Assembly: GCF_039872765.1 (NCBI RefSeq)
Contig: NZ_JBDPZC010000001.1
Coordinates: 496,001 to 560,000 of the forward strand
Direction of reading: 5' to 3'
Source of the DNA: Roseateles_B flavus
Lineage (GTDB): Bacteria > Pseudomonadota > Gammaproteobacteria > Burkholderiales > Burkholderiaceae_C
Length of the DNA stretch: 64,000 nt
A program made the position numbers and the translations under genes. Positions 44,565 through 53,364 of the stretch are shown here, in pieces (position 1 is the first letter of the stretch; each line of letters opens with the position of its first letter). The notes beneath the pieces are model-generated. The model saw only the letters and a program-made list of their open reading frames with translations. It was not told where the DNA came from and searched no databases.

Positions 44565-45491
44565 ATGCGTGCTCACGTTCTTCATGTGGTAGGCCTTGTG
44601 CTTGCCTTGTCTCTTGGGCCGGCCTCCGCGCAGAGCGGGGCCGGCCGTTTTTTTGACGATTTCAGCGACGCCGACCTGGCCGGCCTGCAGGCCGCCGGCT
44701 GGACGGCTCGCACGGCGCCGGGCCACCCCGGCGTGCCCGGCGCGCAGTGGGGCGAGTCCCAGCTGCGGCTGCTTGACGATCCTGCGCAGAAGGGCAACCG
44801 CCTGCTGCGCCTGGTGGCCGAGACCGACGGCACCGGCCCCGGCACCCGCCAGGCCCAGCTGTGCCAGCAGCGCAAGTTCTTCGAGGGAACCTACGCCGCG
44901 CGCATCCGCTTCAGCGATGCGCCGGTGCAGGGCGCGGACGGCGACCCCGTCATCCAGACCTTCTACGCCGTCGCGCCGCTGCGCCACGACTTCGACCCGC
45001 AGTTCAGCGAGATCGACTGGGAGTACCTGCCCAACGGCGGCTGGGGCAGCGAGAAGACCCGGCTCTACGGCATCAGCTGGCAGACCGTGCGCATCGAACC
45101 CTGGCTGGCCTACAACGGCTCGCATGAGGAGATGGGCGCGCTGGGGGCGAGCGATGCGGCCTGGCATGTGCTGCTGATGCAGGTGGCCGGTGGCCGCGTG
45201 CGTCTCTTCCTGGACGGTCGGCAGGTGGCCGAGCACGGCGGGCGCAACTACCCCGTGGTGCCCATGTCCATCAACTTCAACCAGTGGTTCTCGCCCGGCG
45301 GCCTGCTGCCCGCAGGCGGCCCGGCACGCCGCTACGAGCAGGACGTGGACTGGGTCTTCCATGCGCGCAACGAGGTCCTGAGCCCGGCGCAGGTCGAGGC
45401 GGCCGTGGCCGCCTACCGCCGCCAGGGCAGGGGCCGCGAGGACACCGTGCCCGCCGCACAGCCCGCGCTGGACAGCCGCTGCGATTTCTGA
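44565..45491 (+). CDS. secreted GH16-like glycoside hydrolase
   Basis: From the ATG at 44565 the 308-residue protein has a signal peptide (VLHVVGLVLALSLGPASA) and a beta-sandwich domain. The catalytic signature is SEIDWEYLP: Glu149, Asp151 and Glu153 in the ExDxxE spacing of family 16, preceded by YAARIRFSDAP and followed by HVLLMQVAGGRVRLFLDGRQVAEH. GH16 enzymes usually cleave beta-glucans, agars or carrageenans, and some are chitin-glucan transferases, so the substrate is open. Its place between the MFS and nagX genes suggests a GlcNAc-containing substrate. The C-terminus ends with a possible Cys pair partner (SRCDF). Confidence 0.78.
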   Translation: MRAHVLHVVGLVLALSLGPASAQSGAGRFFDDFSDADLAGLQAAGWTARTAPGHPGVPGAQWGESQLRLLDDPAQKGNRLLRLVAETDGTGPGTRQAQLCQQRKFFEGTYAARIRFSDAPVQGADGDPVIQTFYAVAPLRHDFDPQFSEIDWEYLPNGGWGSEKTRLYGISWQTVRIEPWLAYNGSHEEMGALGASDAAWHVLLMQVAGGRVRLFLDGRQVAEHGGRNYPVVPMSINFNQWFSPGGLLPAGGPARRYEQDVDWVFHARNEVLSPAQVEAAVAAYRRQGRGREDTVPAAQPALDSRCDF

Positions 45492-45514
45492 GCCCGCGCC
45501 TTGCGCCATTCCCG

Positions 45515-46597
45515 ATGACTGCGAACTCCCGTCTGGCCTCCGTCGATGCCCTGCGCGGCCTGACCGTGGCCGCCATGCTGCTGGTCAACAATCCGGGCGA
45601 CTGGGACCATGTGTTCTGGCCCCTGGAGCACGCCGCCTGGAACGGCTGCACGCCCACCGACCTCATCTTCCCCTTCTTCCTGCTGATTGCCGGTGCCAGC
45701 CTGAGCCTGGCCACGGGCGGGCGCTGGAGCCGTGGCGAGCCGGCCGGCTTGGTGCTGCCGCCTCTGCTGAAGCGTGCGTTGAAGGTCTTCGTGCTGGGCC
45801 TGGTGCTGCACCTGCTGGCCTGGTGGCTGATGGACAAGCCGCAGTACCGGCTGATGGGCGTGATGCAGCGCATCGGCCTGTGCCTGGCCTTCGCGGCCCT
45901 GCTGGGCACCGCCTGGCGCAGCGAACGCGCGCGCTGGGGCGGCCTGGCCGTGCTGCTGCTGGGCTATGGCGGGTTGATGACGTGGGGTGGGGCCTGGGGC
46001 GCAGGCTGGGAGCCGCAGACCAATCTCGCCTCGCGCCTGGACAGCCTGATCCTGGGCCGCTGGAACTACCAGTGGGATGCGGCGACCGGCCTGGGTCACG
46101 ACCCCGAGGGCCTGCTCAGCACCCTGGGCGCCCTGGCCAGCACGGTGCTGGGCCTGATCGCCGGAGAGCGCCTGCGCCAGGGGCGCGGCCGCAGCCTGTG
46201 GATGCCCGCGGCCCTGCTGCTCCTGCTGGGCGCGCTGGCCACGCAATGGGTGCCCTGGAACAAGCAGCTGTGGACGCCCAGCTTCGTCCTCTGGACCGGC
46301 GGCTGGGCTTTCGCGGCCCTGGCACTGGCCTACGAGCTGGTGGACCGCCGCGGCCTGCCGCCGCTGGGGCGAGCCTTCGGCGTCAACGCCATGGCCGCCT
46401 ATGCGGGGGCCTGGATGTGCACGGTGTTCCTGGAGGGCTTCGGCTGGATGGGGCCGCTGTACCGCAGCGTGTTTGCGCCCGTCGGGGCGCTGGTCGGCCC
46501 TGAGGTCCAGTCCCTGGGCTTTGCCCTGGCCTTCGTGGCGGTGTGGAGCTTCATCGTGTGGGCCCTGGACCGCCGGGGCTGGTACTGGAAGCTCTGA
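45515..46597 (+). CDS. nagX: NagX-type membrane acyltransferase (HGSNAT/DUF5009 family)
   Basis: The 360-residue protein begins RLASVDALRGLTVAAMLLVNNPGDWDHVFWPLEHAAWNGCTPTDLIFPFFLLIAGASLSL, the signature of the heparan-alpha-glucosaminide N-acetyltransferase and NagX family. About ten membrane helices follow, with LMGVMQRIGLCLAFAALLG and VPWNKQLWTPSFVLWTGGWAFAALAL. NagX is a regular member of nag regulons in Shewanella and Xanthomonas and is proposed to act on GlcNAc or chitosan-like sugars at the membrane; its exact reaction is unproven. It is the last gene of the operon. Confidence 0.88.
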   Translation: MTANSRLASVDALRGLTVAAMLLVNNPGDWDHVFWPLEHAAWNGCTPTDLIFPFFLLIAGASLSLATGGRWSRGEPAGLVLPPLLKRALKVFVLGLVLHLLAWWLMDKPQYRLMGVMQRIGLCLAFAALLGTAWRSERARWGGLAVLLLGYGGLMTWGGAWGAGWEPQTNLASRLDSLILGRWNYQWDAATGLGHDPEGLLSTLGALASTVLGLIAGERLRQGRGRSLWMPAALLLLLGALATQWVPWNKQLWTPSFVLWTGGWAFAALALAYELVDRRGLPPLGRAFGVNAMAAYAGAWMCTVFLEGFGWMGPLYRSVFAPVGALVGPEVQSLGFALAFVAVWSFIVWALDRRGWYWKL

Positions 46598-46661
46598 GCC
46601 AGGCCTTCTCGCAGGAGGGCCGACCCTCACGGGCCGGCCCGGCGCACGGCGCTGACGCCGG

Positions 46662-47666
46662 TCAGGGGATGGGGCAGGACTTGGACGGGTCGCGCAGGCT
46701 GCACTTCCACTGCCACTGCACGTTCAGCTTTTCAATGAGATCCACCGAGAAGCTCACGCCAGGCACGCTCAGATTGAGGGTGATGACCCTGCCGCTGATC
46801 ACGTTGGACATGGGCTCGCCGGTCCCGTAGACCCCCTGGACCACCGCGCCTTTGCCCAGCTGCACGCTGATCTGGCTGTTGGCGATCAGATAGGCCAGGT
46901 TGTTGTTGACGTACTGGCCGATGGGGAAGGTCTGGCCATTGGGCAGGGACACCACCTTGTCGGCCGGGATCAGCTTGTTCAGGCCGGTCAGGTAGTTCTG
47001 GTCACGGCCGAAGAAGAGGCTGTCCTTGACCAGGGCCAGTGAGCCCTGCACGCCGTTCAGCACGCCCTGGTCGATCTTGCCCTCGACCTTGTTGACGATG
47101 ATGTTGCCCAGGATGGGCAGGATCCAGCTGAGGTTGGAGTCGCAGTCGGTCGAGGAGCCCACGTTGGCGGTGACGCCGATCTTGTCCGAGGGCAGCTCGC
47201 CGTTCGCCGCGCCGTACTGGGCCGTGACCTGCAGATTGCCCAGGGAGGCGTGGTTGACGCAGCTGTAGGAGATGATGCCCCAGCGCTTGCCGCTGAACTG
47301 GGTGTAGGCGTCGTAGCTGATGCCGCCCAGCGTCATCAGCACGGTGCCATTGCCCTGCGGCTGGACCCGCACATTGACGTCGCCCGTCAGCGCGCCACTC
47401 TGGAAGTTGACGCCCTGGTTGGCAGCGGCCTGACGCATGAAGTCGTTCAGGCCGTTCTGCATGCTGTAGGGCACGGCCTTCATCTGGCCGGCCAGGGTGC
47501 CCAGGGGGCCGCTGCTGCGCCAGTCTTCGGCATAGCTCAGGCTGCCGCCGCCATAGGACACGGTCGCCACGTACTGGCCGGACATGACACGGGGTGACCA
47601 GTCGGCATGGGCCGCGCCGGCGCACGCCAGGATCACGGCACCCAGAAGCAGGTGTTGTCGCTGCAT
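46662..47666 (-). CDS. hypothetical secreted protein, 334 aa
   Basis: It has a signal peptide (MQRQHLLLGAVILACAGAAHA, mature start near DWSPRV) and then a beta-rich domain with many Gly, Asn, Ser and Val residues. Segments include GQYVATVSYGGGSLSY, GISYDAYTQFSGKRWGIISYSCVNHASLGNLQV and NKVEGKIDQGVLNGVQGSLALVKDSLFFG. Four cysteines could form disulfides. I do not recognise the family. It is divergent from the halogenase-like gene, and their shared upstream region holds a NagR-type box, so it may belong to the same regulon. It converges with nagX. Confidence 0.7.
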   Translation of the reverse strand: MQRQHLLLGAVILACAGAAHADWSPRVMSGQYVATVSYGGGSLSYAEDWRSSGPLGTLAGQMKAVPYSMQNGLNDFMRQAAANQGVNFQSGALTGDVNVRVQPQGNGTVLMTLGGISYDAYTQFSGKRWGIISYSCVNHASLGNLQVTAQYGAANGELPSDKIGVTANVGSSTDCDSNLSWILPILGNIIVNKVEGKIDQGVLNGVQGSLALVKDSLFFGRDQNYLTGLNKLIPADKVVSLPNGQTFPIGQYVNNNLAYLIANSQISVQLGKGAVVQGVYGTGEPMSNVISGRVITLNLSVPGVSFSVDLIEKLNVQWQWKCSLRDPSKSCPIP

Positions 47667-48108
47667 AGTTCCTCAGTCCCGCCCTCGACCTGGCCGTGCG
47701 CGCGCGGCGTGCATCGGCATTTCCCCGCTCATGGTCTTGGGCGCCCTCCCGTCCGAGGCAGGTATGGGGTAGGACGGGCGCTTGCTGACACCGACCCCTC
47801 CTGGCTCGGCGCGGCAGGAGAATCGCAAAAAACGCCAGGCCGCGCCACTGAAAGACTTGCGAGGTTCGAAGGGACCGGTGCGAACAGCGGCCACGCGATA
47901 GACAGCGGCGTGGCATTCATGCCAGAGGCGCGGGAGCCTGCCGGATGCCTGGGCGGCGCAGCGCTCATGGTTGATGTTGATTGACTACCACTTAAATACC
48001 AATCAGCATTCCCTGCCAGAGGGCCGAAGCAGGGCGGCCCGACAAGCATTCGCTGCCGCAGGACCTGGCAGCGCCTTCGTCCGCGCGGCGGTACCAGTCA
48101 GGGCATCC
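47667..48108. other. divergent regulatory region between secreted protein and halogenase-like gene
   Basis: This gap of 442 bases has no protein-like frame. It carries the NagR-type box at 47984-48001 and AT-rich promoter-like sequence. The halogenase frame is open upstream to a TTG at 47971, but that lies on the operator and has no ribosome site. Confidence 0.55.
47984..48001 (-). promoter_or_regulatory. NagR-type box before the halogenase-like gene
   Basis: The minus strand reads TGGTATT-TAAG-TGGTAGT, one perfect heptamer and one with a single change. A plausible plus-strand promoter, TTGATG (47971-47976) and TAAATA (47993-47998) with 16 bases between, overlaps it, so binding should repress the gene that starts at 48109. 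Confidence 0.62.
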
Positions 48109-49638
48109 ATGAAGATCAAGACGATTGCAATCATCGGCGGCGGCACGGCAGGCTGGCTGGCGGCCAACCACCTCGGGCGCGAACTGGCGGCCGATCCGGA
48201 GCTGAGCATCACGGTCATCGAGTCGGACGAGGTGCCCATCATCGGCGTGGGCGAGGGCACGGTGCCCTTCATCAAGCAGTCGCTGCAGAAGTTCGGCATC
48301 GGCGAGGCCGAGCTGATGCTGTCCTGCGAGACCACCTTCAAGACCGGCATCCGCTTCCAGGGCTGGCTGGATGCGGCCCGGCATGGCGCCGACCACCACT
48401 ACCTCCACGCCTTTGCCTCGCCCTTCCCCGGCGGGCTGGACGTGACGCCCGCCTGGCTGGAGGACAGCGGCGGGCGGCCCTTCGACGATGTGTCCGTCGC
48501 AGCCCGCCTCTCGGAGGCCGGGCGCAGTCCCAAGCAGATCTCCTCCGGGCCCTATGTCGGCGAGGCCGACTACGCCTATCACGTCAACGCGCAGCAGTTT
48601 GCCCAGCTCCTCTCGCGCAATGCGCAGCAGCGCTTCGGTGTCCGGCACCAGCTCGCCACCATCGTCGGCGCCGAGCGCGCGGCCGACGGCGGCATCGCGG
48701 CCCTGCGCACCCGCAGCGGCGAGCGTCTGGCCTTCGACTTCTACGTGGACTGCAGCGGCTTCGCCTCCCTGCTGACCCAGGGCGTGCTCAAGGTGCCCTT
48801 CGTGGACAAGTCGCACCAGGTGCTGACGGACACCGCCCTGGTCCAGCAGGTGCCCTTCGGCCCCGACGAGCCCATCGCGCCCTACACCCTGGCCACGGCA
48901 CACCGCGCGGGCTGGATCTGGGACATCCCCGTGACCCAGCGTCGCGGCACCGGCTTCGTCTACGCCAGCGCCTACATGGGCGAGGACGAGGCCGTGGCCG
49001 CCTTCGCGCGCTACCTGGGCCGCCCCGAGGCCGGCTTCGTGCCGCGCAAGATCGCCATGAAGATCGGCTACCGCCAGCAGATGTGGAGCCACAACTGCGT
49101 GGCCCTGGGGCTGGCGCAGGGCTTTGTCGAGCCGCTGGAGGCCACGTCCATCCTGCTGACGGACTTCTCGGCCCAGCTCCTGTCCCGGAACTTCCCCCGT
49201 CAGCAGGGCGACGAGCCCGCGCTGCGGCGCCATTTCAATGAAGCGACCGGCCAGGCCTGGGAACGGATCATCGATTTCGTCCAGCTGCACTACCACCTGT
49301 CGGACCGCAGCGATTCCGACTTCTGGCTCGACAACCGCCAGCCTGGCCACCTGTCCGAGGTCCTGCGCGAGCGCCTGGCGAAATGGCGCGTCGCCCCGCC
49401 CCAGGCCACGGACTTCGGGAGCCGCTTCGAGCTCTTCAGCGTCGAGAACTACCTGTACGTGCTCTATGGCATGAAGTTCGCCACCCGCGGCTTCCCCATC
49501 GGCGAGGCCGAGCGCCGGGAGGCGCGCCAGCAGCTGGCCCAGGTCGAGGCGCGCGCCCGCCGCCTGGTGGAGAGCCTGCCGTCCCATCGCGAGTGGCTCG
49601 ACGGCCTGCGCGCCGCCGCCGCGCAGGCGCGCGGCTGA
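48109..49638 (+). CDS. tryptophan-halogenase-family flavoprotein
   Basis: The 509-residue protein has the FAD-binding IAIIGGGTAGWLAANHLG at the N-terminus, GVGEGTVPFIKQSL, TTFKTGIRFQGW with Lys78 at the position of the halogenase catalytic lysine, the halogenase motif WIWDIP (269-274) and CVALGLAQGFVEPLEATSI with the Glu that pairs with that lysine. These are all features of flavin-dependent tryptophan halogenases. Close homologues are often found in TonB-receptor and CAZyme loci of Xanthomonas and Caulobacter, where the substrate is unknown and need not be tryptophan. A NagR-type box upstream supports sugar-linked expression here. A reduced-flavin partner is not adjacent. Confidence 0.88.
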   Translation: MKIKTIAIIGGGTAGWLAANHLGRELAADPELSITVIESDEVPIIGVGEGTVPFIKQSLQKFGIGEAELMLSCETTFKTGIRFQGWLDAARHGADHHYLHAFASPFPGGLDVTPAWLEDSGGRPFDDVSVAARLSEAGRSPKQISSGPYVGEADYAYHVNAQQFAQLLSRNAQQRFGVRHQLATIVGAERAADGGIAALRTRSGERLAFDFYVDCSGFASLLTQGVLKVPFVDKSHQVLTDTALVQQVPFGPDEPIAPYTLATAHRAGWIWDIPVTQRRGTGFVYASAYMGEDEAVAAFARYLGRPEAGFVPRKIAMKIGYRQQMWSHNCVALGLAQGFVEPLEATSILLTDFSAQLLSRNFPRQQGDEPALRRHFNEATGQAWERIIDFVQLHYHLSDRSDSDFWLDNRQPGHLSEVLRERLAKWRVAPPQATDFGSRFELFSVENYLYVLYGMKFATRGFPIGEAERREARQQLAQVEARARRLVESLPSHREWLDGLRAAAAQARG

Positions 49639-50178
49639 GCCCGCAGTTCAGGCGCTCCCGCGCATCGGCAGGCGGCCGGGCCGCGGCCGCCTGCGCCGCG
49701 CTCCGGCGTTTCGCATGATTTCGCCGGCACGGGCCGGTGCAGCGGCGCGCTTCGCTGCAGGCGCCTGTCCGCCCGGTCTGTTCATGCGTTGAAACCGGGC
49801 CACTCCCTTGACCTGTAAGAACTGACAGGTGGGGCAGCCGGGGGCTCATTCCCCTGGATTCCATGCTTGCGCTGGATTTGTGCAGGTATTAAATTGGTAT
49901 TCAAATATAGAAACTGGATCCTGATTGGTGCTTCGCTGATTCAGTGGCGAGGTGGCCGGGAAGGCAGGGCATCAGGTGGTGTGCAGATGTCGGGGCGCTG
50001 ACCTAATGGATTGGGTCGGTGGTGCTCTGGTGCATGCGCGGTCGCCTGTGCAGGGTCTGGTGTCGAGCGCCGGAAACACGGCGCCAGCACATCGTGCAGG
50101 ACGGAGATCCGCTGCCAGGGCCTGGCCTGCGGCTGTGGTGGATCTCCGGCGTCATTCGTTTCGTCTCGGAGGGAGACC
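49639..50178 (+). other. regulatory region upstream of the RiPP cluster
   Basis: A stretch of 540 bases without a convincing gene. The middle (49860-49945) is strikingly AT-rich and holds the NagR-type box. The rest is ordinary GC-rich sequence. A ribosome site (GGAGGGAG) just before 50179 sets the start of lanB. Confidence 0.55.
49884..49901 (+). promoter_or_regulatory. NagR-type box upstream of the lanthipeptide-type cluster
   Basis: AGGTATT-AAAT-TGGTATT: one perfect heptamer and one with only the first base changed, with the 4-base gap. It lies in an AT-rich island 278 bases before lanB, with a TATAGA -10-like hexamer at 49906-49911. The halogenase gene ends 246 bases upstream and reads in the same direction. 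Confidence 0.62.
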
Positions 50179-53100
50179 ATGAAAGAGCTGATCGCGCCGG
50201 CGGGCTTCGCCGTGCTGCGCCGCCCCCTGCTGCCCCTGCGGCATTTCCAGGACTGGCAGCGGAGCGAGGACCCGGAGTCCTTCATCCTGTCCTTGTATGC
50301 CCAGCCGTGGCTGGAAGAGGGGCTGTATGTGTCCAGTCCCTCCCTGCATGCCCGCCTGCAGGAGCTGAGGCAGGGCGTGGGGGAGGTCAGCCGCCTGCCG
50401 ACGGAGCGCAAGAAGCTGGTCGCCAGCCTGGCGCGCTTCCTCAGCCGCGCGGCCTACCGCTGCACGCCTTTCGGACTCTTCGCCCAGGTCCAGCTGGCGA
50501 CGACGGGGGCGCACGAAGAAGCGGAGCCGGATCCCGCGTCCGCCCCGATGACGCAGGCCCTGCAGCGCGGCATCCACCTGGACAGCGGCGTGGAAGCCTG
50601 CCTGCTGGAGCGGGCCCTGCAGGACCGCGGCTGGCGTGAGCAGCTGCACTGGCAGATCAGCAACACGGCGGTGCGCTGCGGTGAGCACCTCAGCTATGTG
50701 GACTGGATCTACCAGGCCAACCGCCAGCGCAGCTACCGCGCCGTCGAACTCGTCCACGGCGAGGCCCTGCAGCTGCTGCTGGATGGCGCCCAGGTCCCGC
50801 AAGCCTTCGGCACCTTGAACGGGCTGCTGTGCCGGCAGCTGGAGGTCGAGCCGGCGGAGGCCACGGACTTTCTGCACGAGCTGATCGACCGCCGCTTGCT
50901 TCAGCCTCTGCTGGCTCCCACGGCCAGCCCGGGCTGCAGCCTCGATCAGGCCCTGGCCCGGACGTCGCCGCATCCGGCGCTGGAGGCGTTGCTGGACATC
51001 CAGCGGCATCTCCAGGGCCTGCGGGCCCAGGCGGGCAGTGAGGCCTCCCTGGTGCCGGCCTACCAGGCCTTGCGCGAGCGCATCGAGGCCGAGATCGGCA
51101 GCGAGGACTTGAGCCGCGGCGTCCTGCAGATCGACACCCTGGACCCGCGCCCCGCCCGGCTGGACCCGGCCCTGGTGGCCAGCCTGGTGAGCCGGTTGCA
51201 GACAGTGATGGGGCTCACGGCCCGCCGCACGGCCCAGCGGCAGGATTACAAGCGCCTGTTCCGCGAGCGCTTCGAGGAGCGCGAGGTCAACCTGGCCTAT
51301 GCGCTGCATCCGGAGCTGGGCCTGCCTTATCCGAACCGCGGCAGCCTGGCCTCCCCTCTGCTGGAGGGCCTGAAGCTGGGCGGTGCTGGCGGCGGTGAGG
51401 GTGGCGGTGCGCTGCCCATGCTGCCGCTGGAACGCCTGGTGCTGAGCCGGCTCTTCGCGCAGGGCGGGCAAGGTGAGCCCATCGAACTGAGCACGGAGGA
51501 CCTCAAGGGCCTGGGCCAGCCGGCCGAACCGACCCTGCCCGAGGGGCTCTATGCCCAGGTCGCGCGCCTGCCGGCGCCGGCCGGGCAGGCGCCCCAGTTC
51601 GAGCTGCGCGGCCTGGGCGGGCGCAACGGCCTGGAGCTGGTCGCCCGCTTCTGCCACCTGAGCCCGCAGCTGACCGAGGCCGCCGCCCGCTATGCCCGCG
51701 AGGACCGCGACGAGCAGCCGGACTGCCTCTACGCCGAGCTGATCCATCACCCGCAGGACCGCCTGCTCAATATCCTGCGCCGCCCGGCCCTGGCCAGCCA
51801 CGAGCTCGTCTATGCCGGCAGCAGCGACAAGCCGCGCGAGCAACAGCTGTGGCTCAGCGACCTCAGCATCCAGCTCGTGGGCGATCGCTTCGTGCTGCGC
51901 GAGCGGCGCAGCGGTCGCCGCGTCATCCCGCGTCTCAGCAGCGCTCACAACTACAGCGCCCGCCAGCTGGGCACCTATGAGTTCCTGGCCGGTCTGCAGG
52001 ACGAAGACGGCCCCTGGATGGGCTTTGCCTGGCCTCAGGCCGTCCAGCACCTGCCCTTTCTGCCGCGGGTGGCCTGCGAAGGCCTGATCCTGGCGCGCGC
52101 CCGCTGGCTGCTGGATGCCCCCGGCATCGAGGCCCTCAACAAGGCCGCAGCGCAAGGCAGCCTGGGCGCCTGGCGTGCCGAGCGCGGCCTGCCGCGCTTC
52201 GTCACCTGGGACCAGCACGACAACCACCTGCCGGTGGACCTGGACAACCCCGGATCGGTCGCCCTGCTGCTGGACGAGATCATCAAGCTGCCGCAGGCCC
52301 TGCTGCACGAGTGCCTGGCCCTCAACGCTGCGCAGCAGCACCAGGCCTTCGATCAGCACAGCCAGGAATGGCTGCTGCCGCTGCGGCGCCCGAAGCGCGC
52401 GGCCGCGCCTGCGCAGCCCGCAGCCTGGCATCCGGAGCGCGAGGCGCTGGTGGCGGAAGGCGAGCGCCGCCCCTGCCTGGATGACTGGATCTATCTGCGC
52501 CTCTACACCGGCGCGGGCTATGCCGACCGGGTGCTGCGCGAGCACGTCGCCCCGCTGATGCGGGAGGCTCAGTCGCAGGGCCAGCTCAAGGCCTGGTTCG
52601 TCGTGCGCTATCAGGACAGCTTCGAGCACCTGCGCCTGCGCTGCCGCGCCCGCGACCGCGACACCCTGGTGCAGCTGCACGAACGGCTGCAGTCCAGCCT
52701 GGCGCAGGCCCAGCGGCGCGGCCTGCTGTGGCGCGTGCAGACGGACGACTACCTGCCGGAGCTGCAGCGCTACGGTGGCGCCGGTGGTCTGGCGCTGGCG
52801 GAGCAGCTCTTTGCCGTGGATTCGGACGAGCTGCTGGCCCTGCTGGACCTCGAAGCCGAGGCTGGCGAGGCCGGTGTGGAGGCGGCACCGCGCTGGCTCC
52901 ACGCCCTGGCCTCCCTCGACGCCTATGCCGGCCAGCTGTGCCCCGACCCGGCACGGCGCGAAGCCCTGCTGGACAAGCTGGCCCGGCAGTTCCTGGAGGA
53001 GCAGGCCGGCAGCGCGGGCCGCTCGGCAGCGCTGGTGGCCATCGGCGCCCGCTTCCGGGAGTTCAGGCGCGAGCTGGAAGGGCTGCAGAAAGGGGAGGGC

Positions 53101-53364
53101 AGCCTCGGCCGATGGCTGGCGGTGCTGGCCCTGCATGCTCCACGCCGTGAGCCGCTGCTGCAGGCGCTGCAGGTGCAGCTGCAGACGCTGCCGGAGGCGC
53201 AGCGCGAGCAGGTCCTCGAAAGCCTGCTGCACATGCATTGCAACCGCCTGGCGCCCAGCGAGCCGCGTCGCCACGAGACCCTGCTCTATGACTTCGCGAG
53301 GCGCCTGCTGCGCGCCCGCCAGGCGCGGCGAGCCCCCGTGGCCGCCGCGGAGCCGGCCGCATGA
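50179..53364 (+). CDS. LanB-type lantibiotic dehydratase, full length
   Basis: Class I LanB enzymes use glutamyl-tRNA to glutamylate Ser and Thr of a precursor peptide and then eliminate glutamate to leave dehydroalanine or dehydrobutyrine. The 1061-residue protein contains both parts in one chain. The glutamylation domain occupies about 1-750; the N-terminus FAVLRRPLLPLRHFQDW, the segment FLSRAAYRCTPFGLFAQV and RRVIPRLSSAHNYSARQLGTYEFLAGLQ are family hallmarks. The SpaB_C elimination domain runs from about 765 (CLDDWIYLRLYTGAGYADRVLREHVAPLM to SFEHLRLRCRARD). GGAGGGAG precedes the ATG. The lanC gene overlaps it by 4 bases (ATGA). Full-length LanB with LanC is frequent in Firmicutes and Bacteroidetes and rarer in betaproteobacteria. 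Confidence 0.92.
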   Translation: MKELIAPAGFAVLRRPLLPLRHFQDWQRSEDPESFILSLYAQPWLEEGLYVSSPSLHARLQELRQGVGEVSRLPTERKKLVASLARFLSRAAYRCTPFGLFAQVQLATTGAHEEAEPDPASAPMTQALQRGIHLDSGVEACLLERALQDRGWREQLHWQISNTAVRCGEHLSYVDWIYQANRQRSYRAVELVHGEALQLLLDGAQVPQAFGTLNGLLCRQLEVEPAEATDFLHELIDRRLLQPLLAPTASPGCSLDQALARTSPHPALEALLDIQRHLQGLRAQAGSEASLVPAYQALRERIEAEIGSEDLSRGVLQIDTLDPRPARLDPALVASLVSRLQTVMGLTARRTAQRQDYKRLFRERFEEREVNLAYALHPELGLPYPNRGSLASPLLEGLKLGGAGGGEGGGALPMLPLERLVLSRLFAQGGQGEPIELSTEDLKGLGQPAEPTLPEGLYAQVARLPAPAGQAPQFELRGLGGRNGLELVARFCHLSPQLTEAAARYAREDRDEQPDCLYAELIHHPQDRLLNILRRPALASHELVYAGSSDKPREQQLWLSDLSIQLVGDRFVLRERRSGRRVIPRLSSAHNYSARQLGTYEFLAGLQDEDGPWMGFAWPQAVQHLPFLPRVACEGLILARARWLLDAPGIEALNKAAAQGSLGAWRAERGLPRFVTWDQHDNHLPVDLDNPGSVALLLDEIIKLPQALLHECLALNAAQQHQAFDQHSQEWLLPLRRPKRAAAPAQPAAWHPEREALVAEGERRPCLDDWIYLRLYTGAGYADRVLREHVAPLMREAQSQGQLKAWFVVRYQDSFEHLRLRCRARDRDTLVQLHERLQSSLAQAQRRGLLWRVQTDDYLPELQRYGGAGGLALAEQLFAVDSDELLALLDLEAEAGEAGVEAAPRWLHALASLDAYAGQLCPDPARREALLDKLARQFLEEQAGSAGRSAALVAIGARFREFRRELEGLQKGEGSLGRWLAVLALHAPRREPLLQALQVQLQTLPEAQREQVLESLLHMHCNRLAPSEPRRHETLLYDFARRLLRARQARRAPVAAAEPAA

